Below are positions 54,456 to 64,000 of a stretch of DNA of 64,000 nt, piece by piece. The notes beneath the pieces were generated by a model. The model saw nothing but the letters and a program-made list of their open reading frames with translations, was not told the DNA's origin and ran no database searches. The stretch covers positions 6,529,936 through 6,593,935 of the forward strand of contig LNAC01000018.1 in assembly GCA_002007465.1 (NCBI GenBank), given 5' to 3'. This stretch comes from Ailurus styani (lineage: Eukaryota; Chordata; Mammalia; Carnivora; Ailuridae). The first letter of the stretch is position 1; every line of letters begins with the position of its first letter. A program made the position numbers and the translations under genes.

Positions 54456-55036
54456 TAAGATCTCTTCCGAGTCTAAAAGTTCACAAGCCTTTGAAACACA
54501 TGTTCCCATGTTAACCTATAACTTGGGAAGGTCACGCAGCTGCAGAAAGTTTATCTTCCCAGGGGAACGAGGATCTCAGGTAACAGATAACCTGTGTCCC
54601 ACATTACCCTGAAACAGATTTCTTACTCCCAGTTCAAAGTCTTCCACAGCTCTGAAGAGGGTGTTGGAGGCCCTCAGGGTTTGTGAACCATACTCAGCAA
54701 AGTAGGTGAAAGCAGATTCAGCCCACAGAGAAGCAGCAAGTGAGTGAGAGCCCAGGGGAGCCTGGGTTTGACGCCGGTGGCTCAGGTAGCTCCCTGAGAG
54801 TAGATGAGCCTGTATGGCAAGCAAATGGCCAAGCCTGGAACCCTCTGCGCTCCATGGGCATGGAGGCTGCAGTCTTGAGCCACAGGCTTCCATGAAAACA
54901 GAGGGAAAGAACTGAGCCAGCACTTGCCCTCACCCTGCTCTTCAGATGGGTGGAACAGGTAGACTTTGGAGATGCTCAACTGAAAACTGGAAGCAAGGAA
55001 ACCAATGGACTCGACTTGCGGCTGTCCTTTAGAGCA
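54456..55036. other. Unique sequence, no gene identified
   Basis: Overlapping minus frames (54576-54979) have no recognised domain. Confidence 0.4.
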
Positions 55037-55211
55037 GTGGTTCTGATGAGTCCCAGGAGCAGCAGCACCAGGAGGTCCTGGGTTGGTCAGAAAAGCACAT
55101 CAGCGGGCCCCACTCCAGAACTACCGAATCAGAAGCTCTAGGGGTAGGGCCCACCCTCTGTGTTCTAAGCCCTGAGGTGACTCCGGTGCGTGCTCAAGTT
55201 CAAGGACCACC
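55037..55211 (+). mobile_element. MER5A-like hAT-Charlie element
   Basis: CAGTGGTTCTGATGAG start, 'gcgggccccactccagaact', 'accgaatcagaagctctagg', 'ggtagggcccaccctctgtg' and the end 'caagttcaaggaccaccg' follow MER5A. Non-autonomous DNA transposon, nearly full length. Confidence 0.85.
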
Positions 55212-55274
55212 GACTTAGCAGATACTTCCGTTGATTGACCTGAATGTCCCTTCCCTTTTTGAAGCAGTGGGAGA

Positions 55275-55510
55275 TGGCATCACAGTGGAATGGTCATGAG
55301 CTTTAGACACAAGACCTGAACTCACATCCTGGCTCTGCCCCTACGTGGCAGTGTGGCCTTGGATAAATCCATCAAGCTCAGTGAACCCCAACTTCCTCAA
55401 GGGTAGAATGGTGGACTTGTGGGTGGTTTGGTGTAGAGAGAATGCACAGAAAGCATCTGGAAAAGGGCCTGGCACACAGTCCGTGCTCACCATCATCATT
55501 ATAACTGCCA
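55275..55510 (-). repeat. MIR fossil
   Basis: 'tgaactcacatcctggctct', 'gcagtgtggccttggataaa' and 'ggcctggcacacagtccgtg' are reverse MIR. Confidence 0.82.
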
Positions 55511-56859
55511 TGACGGCACAGAAGCCCCTGTGTGAGTAAGAATTCTAGATGCATCTAAGGGAAGTCTTCAGGACATATACAGATCACCGTGAACCAGAGG
55601 CGTTCAGTATGCTGCTCAGAGTGCCACTTCATGTCTCCTTGTTAAGCAAGGAATGACTTAAAGATAACAATTCCTTTCAAGTTTGAGGCAAAGCAAATCC
55701 CTATCTAATTTGCATATACCAAGTGAAACCTGGGCAGGAAAAACCACTCTTATCCTAATACGACCTCACTGTTTTCTCACCCTACACACTTTCCTTTTTC
55801 CTTTTAGTGAAGTCCCTTAAGTACACAGTAGCACCAGGCAAATATTTGCTGAGTGTTACCTGAATGGACTGACTCACTTGATTTGAAAATGCCCAACTGT
55901 TGTGCAATAAAAGGAGTCAAATCTGTGACCAGATCTTTAGCCCCTCGGTGGAAACGTGGCATGAGTGGCTGTAGTACCCACGCAGGGAACACGTTGAAAT
56001 CTTGGGAAATCAGGCACTGTAGGGTTTGTAAGGGACTAAGTTGGCTGGGACAGGGAATGTAGGCGGCTTTCTGAATTTAACAAAGGCCTTTTACGATGAG
56101 GTGGCTAGTGGCCCTCCATTCCTGAATGTCCACGTGTCCATGTCTGCTTCACCCTCTAAGCCTGCAGGGGAACCTGCCCTCGCCAGTGAAGTGGTTGTCC
56201 TGGGGCCCCCCGCAAGGCAGAGCAAACCGGAACCAGAGCATCCAGATGGGATTCTAGTTTGCCCCCAGGGAGACCTGACTGGAAATAGGACCTTTCAAGC
56301 TCTGGCTGGAAGCCATCAAGGTATCCCCCAGCTTTCTAAAGTCTGTGTTACACCGCTTTGCTTTTTTAGGGAGACCTACATTAGTATCTATTTTCACAAA
56401 CCAAAAGAGATCCAAAGAGGAGTTTCACTTTCATGAAAAAAAAAAAATGCGAAAAGTGAGGACAGCGTTTAGTGTTTGTTTTGCAGCCAGCCTTGCAGAG
56501 GCAGCGCGCCCCCGAGCAGCGAGAGTGGCGCCACCTAGTGCCTTCCCTGGGAACTGCACTAAGCGTCCCGGCAGCAAGCCACCCTAGCTTTGAACTGTGC
56601 CGGTGAGCATCTGGGCTTTATCTTGATTTATGCTGTGCTTCTGTTAGCAAGATGTGTCCTAAGAAAGGCCTAAGAGAGCTTATTTTTGGGGTCTGGGAAT
56701 GCTCAAAAATTTTCTTCCATATAAATTAATGGTAACCACTGCTTCATTTTACACCATTTTTGCTTACAAAAGGTTTCATGGTAACACTCTACTTTTGGGT
56801 AGCTGAAGAAATCTGCAATTCAAGCCCTTGACATCTTTTACCTCCAAATGCAGTAGTTC
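55511..56859. other. Unique sequence, CTCF-like site, no gene identified
   Basis: A 131-codon frame at 56041-56436 and an 80-codon frame at 56345-56587 have no recognised domain. A short CpG-dense patch lies at 56500-56580 around the CTCF-like motif. Confidence 0.4.
56528..56541 (-). promoter_or_regulatory. CTCF-like motif
   Basis: Minus-strand GCACTAGGTGGCGC matches CCASYAGRKGGCRS at 13 of 14 positions. It sits in a CpG-containing, repeat-free patch. Confidence 0.55.
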
Positions 56860-57245
56860 TGGGCCTCCCTGGCTCCTATCCTGCTCTTCTCCATTCATCC
56901 TCCCCACTGCGTCCAACATCTATCTCATCATTCACTCCCCCCTTCCTGCTTACAGGATAAAGTCCCACGGTCTGTGCAGGGCATTCCTTCCTTTGCAATT
57001 CAGCCCCAGCCTACACATCCAGCTTTCTTGCCAGGGCCTTGGCCACACCTAACTCCTGCCTGCCAGGGCCCTGTTCTTTCATACTTCCCGGCCACTGACT
57101 GAAAGGCCTTCCTCCTGCTGCCTGCCTGGAGCGCCCTGACACCTCTTTCCAGAACATGCTCAAATTCAGCTTTCTGTGAAATGGGCCCACCAGTGTCCAG
57201 TGGCTTCCTGAATGCTTTCCTAAGTCTTCACTTGGCGTGGAATTC
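56860..57245 (+). repeat. L2 LINE 3' region
   Basis: 'caggataaagtcccacggtc', 'ccttcctcctgctgcctgcc' and 'catgctcaaattcagctttc' follow the L2 3' region. Confidence 0.6.
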
Positions 57246-57309
57246 CTTTTCCTCCTTTCCAACCTCAGAATTCCTAGTTGCTTTCTAGACTTAGCTCTAC
57301 TATTGCTTA

Positions 57310-58000
57310 AAAAATTTTCATAATGTGGACATAACTTCAGGCTTAAAGAAAAATTGCAGGAATAGTACACAGAATTCTCATACATTGCTCACCCAGGTCA
57401 CCTAAATATTAATGTTTTGCCGTATTTGCCTTTATCTCTCTGTATCTATCTATATCCATCCAGATATTTAATTTTATTTCTTCCAAACTGTTTGTGAGTT
57501 ACTTGCAGACCTTATACCCCTCTACTTTAATGTGTATGCTTTCTAAAATCAAGGACATTCTCTTATCTAATCACAGAACAACTACCAAAATTAGGAAATT
57601 AACTTTTTCATCAATTATCACCTGATATACAGATCTCACTCAGATTTCACAAATTACCCCAATGAAGTCCTTTCTAGCATAGGAAAATCCCTGGTCATGC
57701 ACTGGATTTAGTTATGTCTTTAAGAATTTAATCTAGAAGATTTCCTTTTTGGGGGGGTCTTTCATGACAATTGACATTTTTGAAGTGTTTAGGCCGGTTA
57801 TTTTATAGAAAGTACCTCATTGTAGGTTTGTCAGTCGTTTTCTCATGATGGGTTCATGTTGTACAGCTTTGGCTGGAGAATCCCAGAGGCGAGGCTGTGT
57901 TCATCTCAGCATGTCACAGCAGGATGTATATGATGTCACTGTCTCATTTCTGGTGACGTTAACATTGGTCACTGCGCGATTTGTTGATTTGTCTGACTCT
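57310..58000 (-). mobile_element. Old L1 3' part, reverse
   Basis: 'gaaaaattgcaggaatagta', 'ttctcttatctaatcacaga', 'caattgacatttttgaagtg', 'taggccggttattttataga' and 'tcagcatgtcacagcaggat' are the reverse complement of the same L1 3' family found on the plus strand at 8.0-10.86 kb. Confidence 0.78.
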
Positions 58001-58104
58001 TCCCCTGGCCAGCGAGGCCCTTCTCAGGGCCAAGGAAGGGATTGGCCAGATTCATCCTGGCATCCCACTACCTGAGGAGGTGGAGACTCAGGGAAGTGAG
58101 AAAC

Positions 58105-58325
58105 AAACACCAGCTGAGCCCCTCCCACGCGCCTGGCTCTGTGGCTGCTTTTCATCTACGCCTCAGAGCACCCCTGTAATTTAGATGTGTGTGCTTGTTT
58201 TCCACGTGTGCTTAGTGAAGATGCGCAATTTGCCTAAGGGTACCTGAGTGGTAAGTAGCAGAACCAGATTCAAATCCGGCTGTGTCTGCCACTTTCTGTA
58301 ACACTAATGCCCTGGACACCAAAGG
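58105..58325 (+). repeat. MIR fossil
   Basis: 'gcctcagagcacccctgtaa', 'gaagatgcgcaatttgccta' and 'gaaccagattcaaatccggc' are plus-strand MIR. Confidence 0.7.
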
Positions 58326-58414
58326 CAGTCGACAACATTCATTAAATGGAAAAATCTAACACCGAGACCATCAAAAAACTTAACACCCTCCTACATCAAT
58401 GAGGATGCTTTTTA

Positions 58415-58545
58415 CTCATTTATCCTTTCAACAAATATTTATGGTGGTCTACTAGGTACCAGGCAGCGTTACAGATAATAGGGATATAGCGGTGAACAAA
58501 TAGTTTACATTCTAGTGGGACTCTGCAAATAGCAGCAAATCCCAC
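58415..58545 (+). repeat. Ancient L2-like fragment
   Basis: 'ttcaacaaatatttatggtg', 'taccaggcagcgttacagat' and 'tagtttacattctagtggga' follow the widespread mammalian L2-like text. Confidence 0.6.
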
Positions 58546-59579
58546 TAAAGTGGCTGGAACAAGAACAAAAAGGCTATAGAGCTCCTCTGGGGTGATTAAT
58601 TTAGCAGCTCAAAGATGTCATGGCTCAGACTCACGTTCTATAGAATTCTCTTAGCTTTCCCTTTGGGGATGCAAGATGTTTGCCTTAGTTTTAAGCAAGA
58701 CATCCTCAAAGGAAACAAAGGGGACATTCCTGCCATGGACCATTTACACGGGCAAAGAAAGTCTTGCTAGAATCCTCGGAGCTGACTTCCCTTCTACCTC
58801 ACTGGCCAGAACTGCATGACCAGCCCATGCCAAAATCTACCACTTGGCAAGAGAAATGGGCTGCCACGCCAGACTTAGGCAATTCAGATTTGTCCTGGTT
58901 CCCTTCCCAGACCTCTGGACCCAACCTTCCCCAAAGCACTTGGTTGTCAGAAGCATAGGAGGAAATTGAACAAAATTGCATTTTCTTTTAAGAAGGAATG
59001 AAGGGGGGAAAAGCTGTTGAGTAGACAACTGTTAATTTTTGCCAAATCTCCCATTCATTCATTTACCAAATATTTACAAACTCTGTGGCTTCTTAGAAAC
59101 TCCTCTTTATATAAATATAATTTTGTCTCATTGTGATTCCTGATGGTCATTATATCAAGTTCTACTTCCTTTTACTAATTCATATAGTTGCTCTCTTTAC
59201 CTGTACCTCTTGTCTCATTCTAAAACAAGGTCACCTTTATGTGACCATACAGAGTCTTAGCCAGGGGAGGTTTAAAAAATATTTAAGAACTGGCTCTAGT
59301 ATGTGTATTGACCACTGACAAGGTAGGGTTCTGGAGGGTCCTGCTGGGCCAGGCATTCACCATTTAGTTGCTGTGGGGGGAGATCCAGGAGGATCCTAGT
59401 GGAGAGGCCCAGAGGCTAGGCAGTTGCAGGCCCTACTATTTGCCAGCTGTTATGGAAATATTTATTTCAGTATTGTGACAACCAGCATGACAGTACCCAT
59501 GGGACAAGGCAGACAGCAGCTCCCATCTCCCCAGTGTCTATATAATGACTACAGTACAATATCCCCAACGTCTGCCAGA
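58546..59579. other. Unique sequence, no gene identified
   Basis: Only short frames; no recognised repeat. Confidence 0.4.
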
Positions 59580-60060
59580 CTCAGGCATTCAGGCTGCCTC
59601 CAGTTTTAACTGTAATATTAAGTTCAGTTCTAAGCATCTCTGTATGTACTTTTTTTTTAAAGATTTTTTATTTATTAAAAAAAAGATTTTTTATTTATTT
59701 ACTTGACAGAGAGAGAGATCACAAGTAGGCAGAGAGGTAGGCAGAGAGAGAGGAGGAGGCAGGCTCCCCACTGAGCAGGGAGCCTGATGTGGGGCTCGAT
59801 CCCAGGACCCTGAGATCATGAACTGAGCCGAAGGCAGAGGCTTAACCCACTGAGCCACCCAGGTGTCCACTGTATGTACTTCTGTCTTGTTTTTTATATT
59901 TTATGATGTACAAAATTTGTATGTTTATTTCATGTCTTATATATTCATAAATATACATCTCCCAAAGTGGTATTCCAAGGTCAAAGGATTTGATCAATTT
60001 TATAATTTGACGTAAAAAGCATTTAACTAATGGTTTAGAAATATCCTTGCCCACTTTTTC
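59580..60060 (-). mobile_element. Old L1-like fragment split by a SINE
   Basis: 'gctgcctccagttttaactg' and 'agttctaagcatctctgtat' before the SINE, 'ggtattccaaggtcaaagga' after it, are decayed reverse L1 text. Confidence 0.5.
59651..59869 (-). mobile_element. Can-SINE, type A, with duplicated tail
   Basis: Minus-strand SINEC in which 'agattttttatttatt' occurs twice at the tail side (59661-59697). Duplication CTGTATGTACT at 59640-59650 and 59870-59880. Confidence 0.95.
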
Positions 60061-60084
60061 AGACTAGTGCTGCTGGGGAGCTGG

Positions 60085-60260
60085 TATGGTGGAAAGGGGG
60101 TAGGTAGAGGAGTAAGGAGAGTTGGGCTCTGGTCTGGACAATGCTCCTCTACTAGGGGAGGGGGACTTGGCAGCCTCTTGGTCTCGCTGAAGTTTGGTTT
60201 TCCCAACTATAAAACAAAAGAGATGCCATCTCTCAGAGTATGGGGCACAGTAAGCATTGA
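60085..60260 (-). repeat. MIR fossil
   Basis: 'gttgggctctggtctggaca', 'ggttttcccaactataaaac' and 'tggggcacagtaagca' are reverse MIR. Confidence 0.65.
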
Positions 60261-60387
60261 TTACCTCCATTGGCTCCTGACCTTGGCCTGAGGCCCAGGC
60301 CACTCTGGTCACACCCTCACCATGGCCCACCCCTGAAATGATGAACTGGGGAAGGTGCTGGTTCTGCACCATAAGGAAGTGTGTAGT

Positions 60388-60401
60388 CTGCCACCTTCTG
60401 G
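60388..60401 (-). promoter_or_regulatory. CTCF-like motif
   Basis: Minus-strand CCAGAAGGTGGCAG matches CCASYAGRKGGCRS at 13 of 14 positions. It is 40 bp from a second motif in the same orientation. Confidence 0.5.
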
Positions 60402-60441
60402 TGGTAAGAGTTAGTATCCAGATGACTCTGGGCATCAAGAT

Positions 60442-60455
60442 GCTCCCCCTAGTGT
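60442..60455 (-). promoter_or_regulatory. CTCF-like motif (weaker)
   Basis: Minus-strand ACACTAGGGGGAGC matches the consensus at 12 of 14 positions and pairs with the motif at 60388. Confidence 0.4.
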
Positions 60456-60600
60456 CCCTGTGAAGATCGCCCTGAGGGTCAAGCTGCTGGAGGAAGGGGA
60501 GGGTCCCCCCACTTAGACTGGCCTCGGTGGCAGGGGTGGCTTTAAGGTGATGTCCTCCTTCTGCCAGTGAAACTCTGGGAAAGAGAAGATGCTAAATTTT

Positions 60601-60765
60601 ATTTTATTTTCTAAAATGTTATTGTTATTATTTAAAGATTTTAGGCAGAGGGAAAAGCAGGCTCCCTCTGAGCAGGGAGCACCATGTGGGACTTGATCCT
60701 AGGACCCTGGGATCATGACCTGAGCCAAAGGCAGATGCTTAACAACTAAGCCACCCTAGGAACCC
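60601..60765 (-). mobile_element. Can-SINE, internally deleted
   Basis: Minus-strand SINEC that passes from 'tttaaagattttaggcagag' directly to 'gggaaaagcaggctccctct', missing the GA-rich part. Flanks 'agatgctaaatttt' and 'agatgctgggtttt'. Confidence 0.9.
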
Positions 60766-60904
60766 TAGATGCTGGGTTTTAAAAAGCTGCTCTTAAGTGA
60801 CAGTGTTTTGGTTTTAGAGACCGTGAACGTGCTGGCAAGGGCATTGTTGCAAAAGCAGGAGGTCTCCGTCAGTGATTTATTAGACCATGATTAGAGAGAG
60901 CAGT

Positions 60905-61025
60905 GTTCATTCAGTCCACAAATATTTACAGAGCACCTTATATGTACCAGACAAGTGGTTCGGTAAACAAATTTGAACAAAACCGACAGGGTTCCTGGTC
61001 TCACTGTCTAGTAGGGGAATTCGGG
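60905..61025 (+). repeat. Ancient L2-like fragment
   Basis: 'tccacaaatatttacagagc', 'accttatatgtaccagacaa' and 'ctggtctcactgtctagtag' match the type at 58.4 kb. Confidence 0.6.
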
Positions 61026-61182
61026 GGATAAGACATTTTTTTTTAACTAATATACTTTCTTATAACTGAAGACAAAATGTCATCTGAACATAAAATTTTA
61101 AATTTAAAACACATTTTACCTCCCAAACACTACAGCTACTTGTATTTCAAACCTTCCAGCCCTTATATAATTGTAGGCATGT

Positions 61183-61342
61183 TTTATTTTATTTTTAGAG
61201 GTGGGGGGAGGGGCAGAGGGCGATAGAAGCCCAGGAGCCTGCTGCCCGGCTTGGTGTGGGGCTCAAGCTCATGACCCTGAGATCATGACCTGAGCAGAAA
61301 TCAGAAATCAGATGCTTAACCACCTGAGCCACCAGGCACCCC
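61183..61342 (-). mobile_element. Can-SINE, type C, shortened
   Basis: Minus-strand SINEC with 'agaggtggggggaggggcag', a duplicated 'agaaatc' (61296-61309) and head 'gagccaccaggcacccc'. Confidence 0.9.
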
Positions 61343-61369
61343 TATATGCACCTTTTAAAAGGCTATAAT

Positions 61370-61910
61370 CATAATGCTAAAGATTGTTACAGCTCACTCA
61401 TAATGAATACTTCTCTATGTTGCTAGTTAATCTTGGTAATTATCCTCATGGCTGCATAGGAGGCAAATGTGTGGCTCCATCAAAATCTATGTAGCAATTC
61501 CCTTAACCTTAGACACAAACTTTTTTCCTTTAGTTTTTCGATAATAGAAATTGCTGACGTTAACTTCTCTGTGCAGATTTTTATGGCACCACTTTTCAAT
61601 AATCTGGATAAGGCTCATCCTATGTCTTGCCATTTGCTTCCCCCAAGAGCTGTTACTAATTTATAATGCCGCTGATATCATATAAGTGAATCAATTTTGC
61701 TACAACACCAGGTACATTGAATATTGTTACTTTAACACATTTTTAAGAATTAGTATTTTAAACAGGGTCCCAAATTTGCTTTAATCTGCATTTCTTCCGA
61801 TACTAGTGGTCAGGTTCTTTTTTGCACGTGTATTATTTATTAGTGCTCCTTTGTGAAATGTCTGTTTATATCGCAGTTAAACATTTGGGTCTTTTCTTAG
61901 AAGACAGAAA
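61370..61910 (-). mobile_element. Old L1-like fragment
   Basis: 'tcctcatggctgcataggag', 'tttaatctgcatttcttccg' and 'gtgaaatgtctgtttatatc' are reverse text of old L1 elements. Confidence 0.55.
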
Positions 61911-62749
61911 AGCACTAGAATATTGCAGTATTGCAGCCTAGGGAGTCAGAATGGTACTTATTGCATTATTCATTGGGTTAATAAGTCATTCTGGAATCTT
62001 CCTAAGAAAGCTCAGCTGTTCCAGAATCTAGAGTGCAAGTCTCTTCTACTGCCCAGAACTGCTAAGAGGGAAGAGATTCTGTGACACCCTTAGCTGTGCT
62101 TGACTCAATAGTGGAAATGACATAATTGCCCACTGTTTACAAAAGAATGGGACATCAGCCCAGGTTACAATAATGCAAATGAAAATTATGTGATTGGGGA
62201 GTTAATTTCGTTTCCTGCTGACTCTGAAGGATACAAAGCATTGCTGAGTGTCTCTGTTGGAAAGGTCTTTCTGCTATGGTCCAGAGCCCTGGCCCGGAGA
62301 AGTGAAGAGACTTGTTCAAGCTTACACTGGAAGCTGGAACCCCTAGCTCCTGAATCGCATCACGGCTGTCATCTATCCTGAATTTGAACATCCATGAACC
62401 TGTGATTCTCCCCTTCCACGCTCTCTCCCCACAATGGTCCACCTCTTCCCCACCTGGATGATTTCCAGAACACAGCTCTGGGAATGCTTTTCTGTGTTGG
62501 GAGTTGGCTTCCTTTTCCTACATAGCCTCCAACAAGAACTCTGGGCCTTTCCTCTCTGGGAACTCAAAGTACCATACAACACAGGGACCTAGGAGGTAGC
62601 TAAAACACTTGGCTCAAGCACAAGTCCTTCTCGGGAGAGAAGACTGGAAATGTTAGACACGGGGCCTATGTGAAGATGAGCAGTTTGACTCTGTCAGAAA
62701 GGCTTTTGGCTTAATAACTCACTACTATTTTCTGGGATGATTAGATGGA
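61911..62749. other. Unique sequence, no gene identified
   Basis: A 95-codon minus frame (62155-62442) has no recognised domain. Confidence 0.4.
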
Positions 62750-62905
62750 GAAGGAACTAACATTTGATTAACTCATACTATGTAGTAGGCACTGCTTCAT
62801 TTGATTTCTTAAAACCACCTGTGGAGGAACAGATTTGGAAATGGAGGCTCAGAGAGGTCAGGTCATTCCATCAGTTCCCACAGCTAAGATGTTTCTCACT
62901 GGTCT
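62750..62905 (+). repeat. MIR fossil
   Basis: 'gaactaacatttgattaact', 'atggaggctcagagaggtca' and 'ttcccacagctaagatg' are plus-strand MIR. Confidence 0.75.
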
Positions 62906-62929
62906 TCAAATGGGGTTGGATGGGGGGAG

Positions 62930-63000
62930 GGGGGACCTGGAATGCTCAATCAGAATCACCTGGAAGCTTCTCCAAACCATTCACGCTATGTGTTCCACTG
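62930..63000 (+). mobile_element. MER5-like fragment
   Basis: 'caatcagaatcacctggaag' followed by 'cttctccaaac' is a short match to the MER5 group of hAT elements. Confidence 0.45.
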
Positions 63001-63404
63001 ATAACAACTTCATCCTCCAGAGCTGTCTGTAGGATCTGTGTGCCCGCCCGTGTGCCTGGATGCTCCAGTCTGGACAGGTGTCAACAAACTTGTGACGTAT
63101 AATGGGAAGTTGATCAAAAGCCATGGAGAGGGACTAAGAAAGAGAAGGAAAAGAAGCATCTGGAGAAATTACCTAGGGAAGAAGGAATAGAAGAATCCTA
63201 AGGATTGGGACACAGGGGAGTATAACTCAAGGCCAGAGAAGAAAGATAGTCCTCATGGGTGGGAAAGTACAAGGGGGCAGGCTGACTCGTTCCAGGGAAG
63301 GGTGTGGCTGGAGGAGAGAGGAGGATGGTACAGGTTTGGGGGGTGTCGGAGGGTAGGGGACTTGTGGTAGAATCTCTGTTTACCACCCTCAGATCAGAGA
63401 AGCA
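63001..63404. other. Unique sequence
   Basis: Purine-rich with G-runs. No gene recognised. Confidence 0.4.
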
Positions 63405-63620
63405 GCAGCTATGGCAGGTAGAGAACTTGACCCAGGTTCTAAGACCTAGTGCTGGTCGTGTGGCCTCGGACAAGTCACCTCACCTGAGACTTGGTTTCCT
63501 TCCCTTTACAAGAGGCATAAAAATAGCCTTCTCCAACTACCTCTCAGGGGAATATGGTAACTGACTGAGTTAACTCATATGAAAGGGTTTTGTAAATTGT
63601 GAAACACTATTCAAATGTCC
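63405..63620 (-). repeat. MIR fossil
   Basis: 'gtcgtgtggcctcggacaag', 'ggtttccttccctttacaag' and 'tgtaaattgtgaaacactat' are reverse MIR. Confidence 0.78.
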
Positions 63621-64000
63621 CACATGGACTACTGGGTACAGCAGTAAGTTCTAATTCATGATCACTCAGAATTTCAGCCCCTCAGTTTGTTCTTGGCTTG
63701 TTTTATCAACAAGGCAGCATTTGATGTCCATTGAGTGTGTGCGTACTAGACCCTGGTATGTGGTAAGCCCCCTGTTCATGTTAGCATTCCCCACCCCCAG
63801 CTCTGACGTTGGATCCTCAGCCCATCCAGATGGATCAGCCACACAGAAAATACCCTCTGAGACTTGTCTGACTACCCTTTAAAAAACCCAGCTCCTGTTC
63901 TTAAGAAAGGGGTTTTGGTGAAAAGTTCATTCATTCAACAAAACACATACTGAACTATTACAAAAATATCCCCAGTATCCCCCGAGAAGCCCTTAATTGT
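63621..64000. other. Unique sequence to the window edge
   Basis: No gene recognised. 'ttcattcattcaacaaaaca' at the edge may begin an L2-like fragment that continues outside. Confidence 0.4.

Noticed and set aside
796..61342. tRNA genes at SINE heads
   Set aside because: The tRNA-Lys-like heads belong to SINEs with A-tails and target duplications; no functional tRNA cloverleaf gene was recognised.

Overview
This window is vertebrate nuclear DNA from a carnivoran, most likely a mustelid (mink, ferret, marten, badger or otter group). The evidence is 37 copies of tRNA-Lys-derived Can-SINEs (SINEC) with the head GGCGCCTGGGTGGCTCAG and the tail AATAAATAAAATCTTTAAAAA. Many have a 'gggttaaagcc...gcctacttgtgatctctc' body, which I associate with mustelids. 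I recognise no bacterial operon, phage, CRISPR array or RNA gene. I could not identify a protein-coding exon with confidence. Nearly all open frames of 60-240 codons are chance frames, frames read through SINEs or LINEs, or frames read through N gaps.

SINE types used below: type A (apparently youngest; body 'gggttaaagcc', tail 'gcctacttgt(g/a)atctct'), type B (tail 'gttccctctctcgctgtgtctctc'), type C (older and diverged), type S (short, about 110 bp, 'gtgactc...gtttgagc').

Layout. 1-24.5 kb is AT-rich and intron-like: SINE clusters at 0.8-2.6, 9.7-10.1, 11.3-15.0 and 17.0-17.8 kb; a MaLR-type LTR at 4.1-4.7 kb; an inverted L1 at 6.6-7.45 kb; a long old L1 at 8.0-10.86 kb that has been invaded three times; and a HAL1-like element at 12.5-14.6 kb. 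24.57-25.64 kb is a CpG island interrupted by a 454-N gap; it is the clearest promoter in the window. A weaker CpG cluster with TATA, CRE/X-box and HNF1-like motifs lies at 28.27-28.89 kb. 26-40 kb is more GC-rich, with many MIR and L2 fossils. 40.3-40.65 kb is a small CpG and CTCF-like element. 41-46.7 kb is L1, SINE and hAT debris ending in a GGAA microsatellite with a 60-N gap. 47-64 kb is GC-richer, mostly non-repetitive sequence with MIR, L2, MER5A, an LTR-like element and three further CTCF-like motifs.

Interpretation. The window looks like a promoter-proximal locus: a CpG island with AT-rich possible intron sequence on one side and regulatory or intergenic sequence on the other. The direction of transcription is unresolved, because consensus-like donor sites occur on both strands of the island. 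New SINEs are strikingly depleted around the island (one in 17.8-33.4 kb, 36 in the rest). All four CTCF-like motifs found point the same way (motif on the minus strand). No new coding system was found. The items most worth a second look are the CpG/CRE/X-box region, the co-oriented CTCF-like motifs, one small hydrophobic reading frame with a nearby AATAAA, and the layered transposon insertions with exact target-site duplications.
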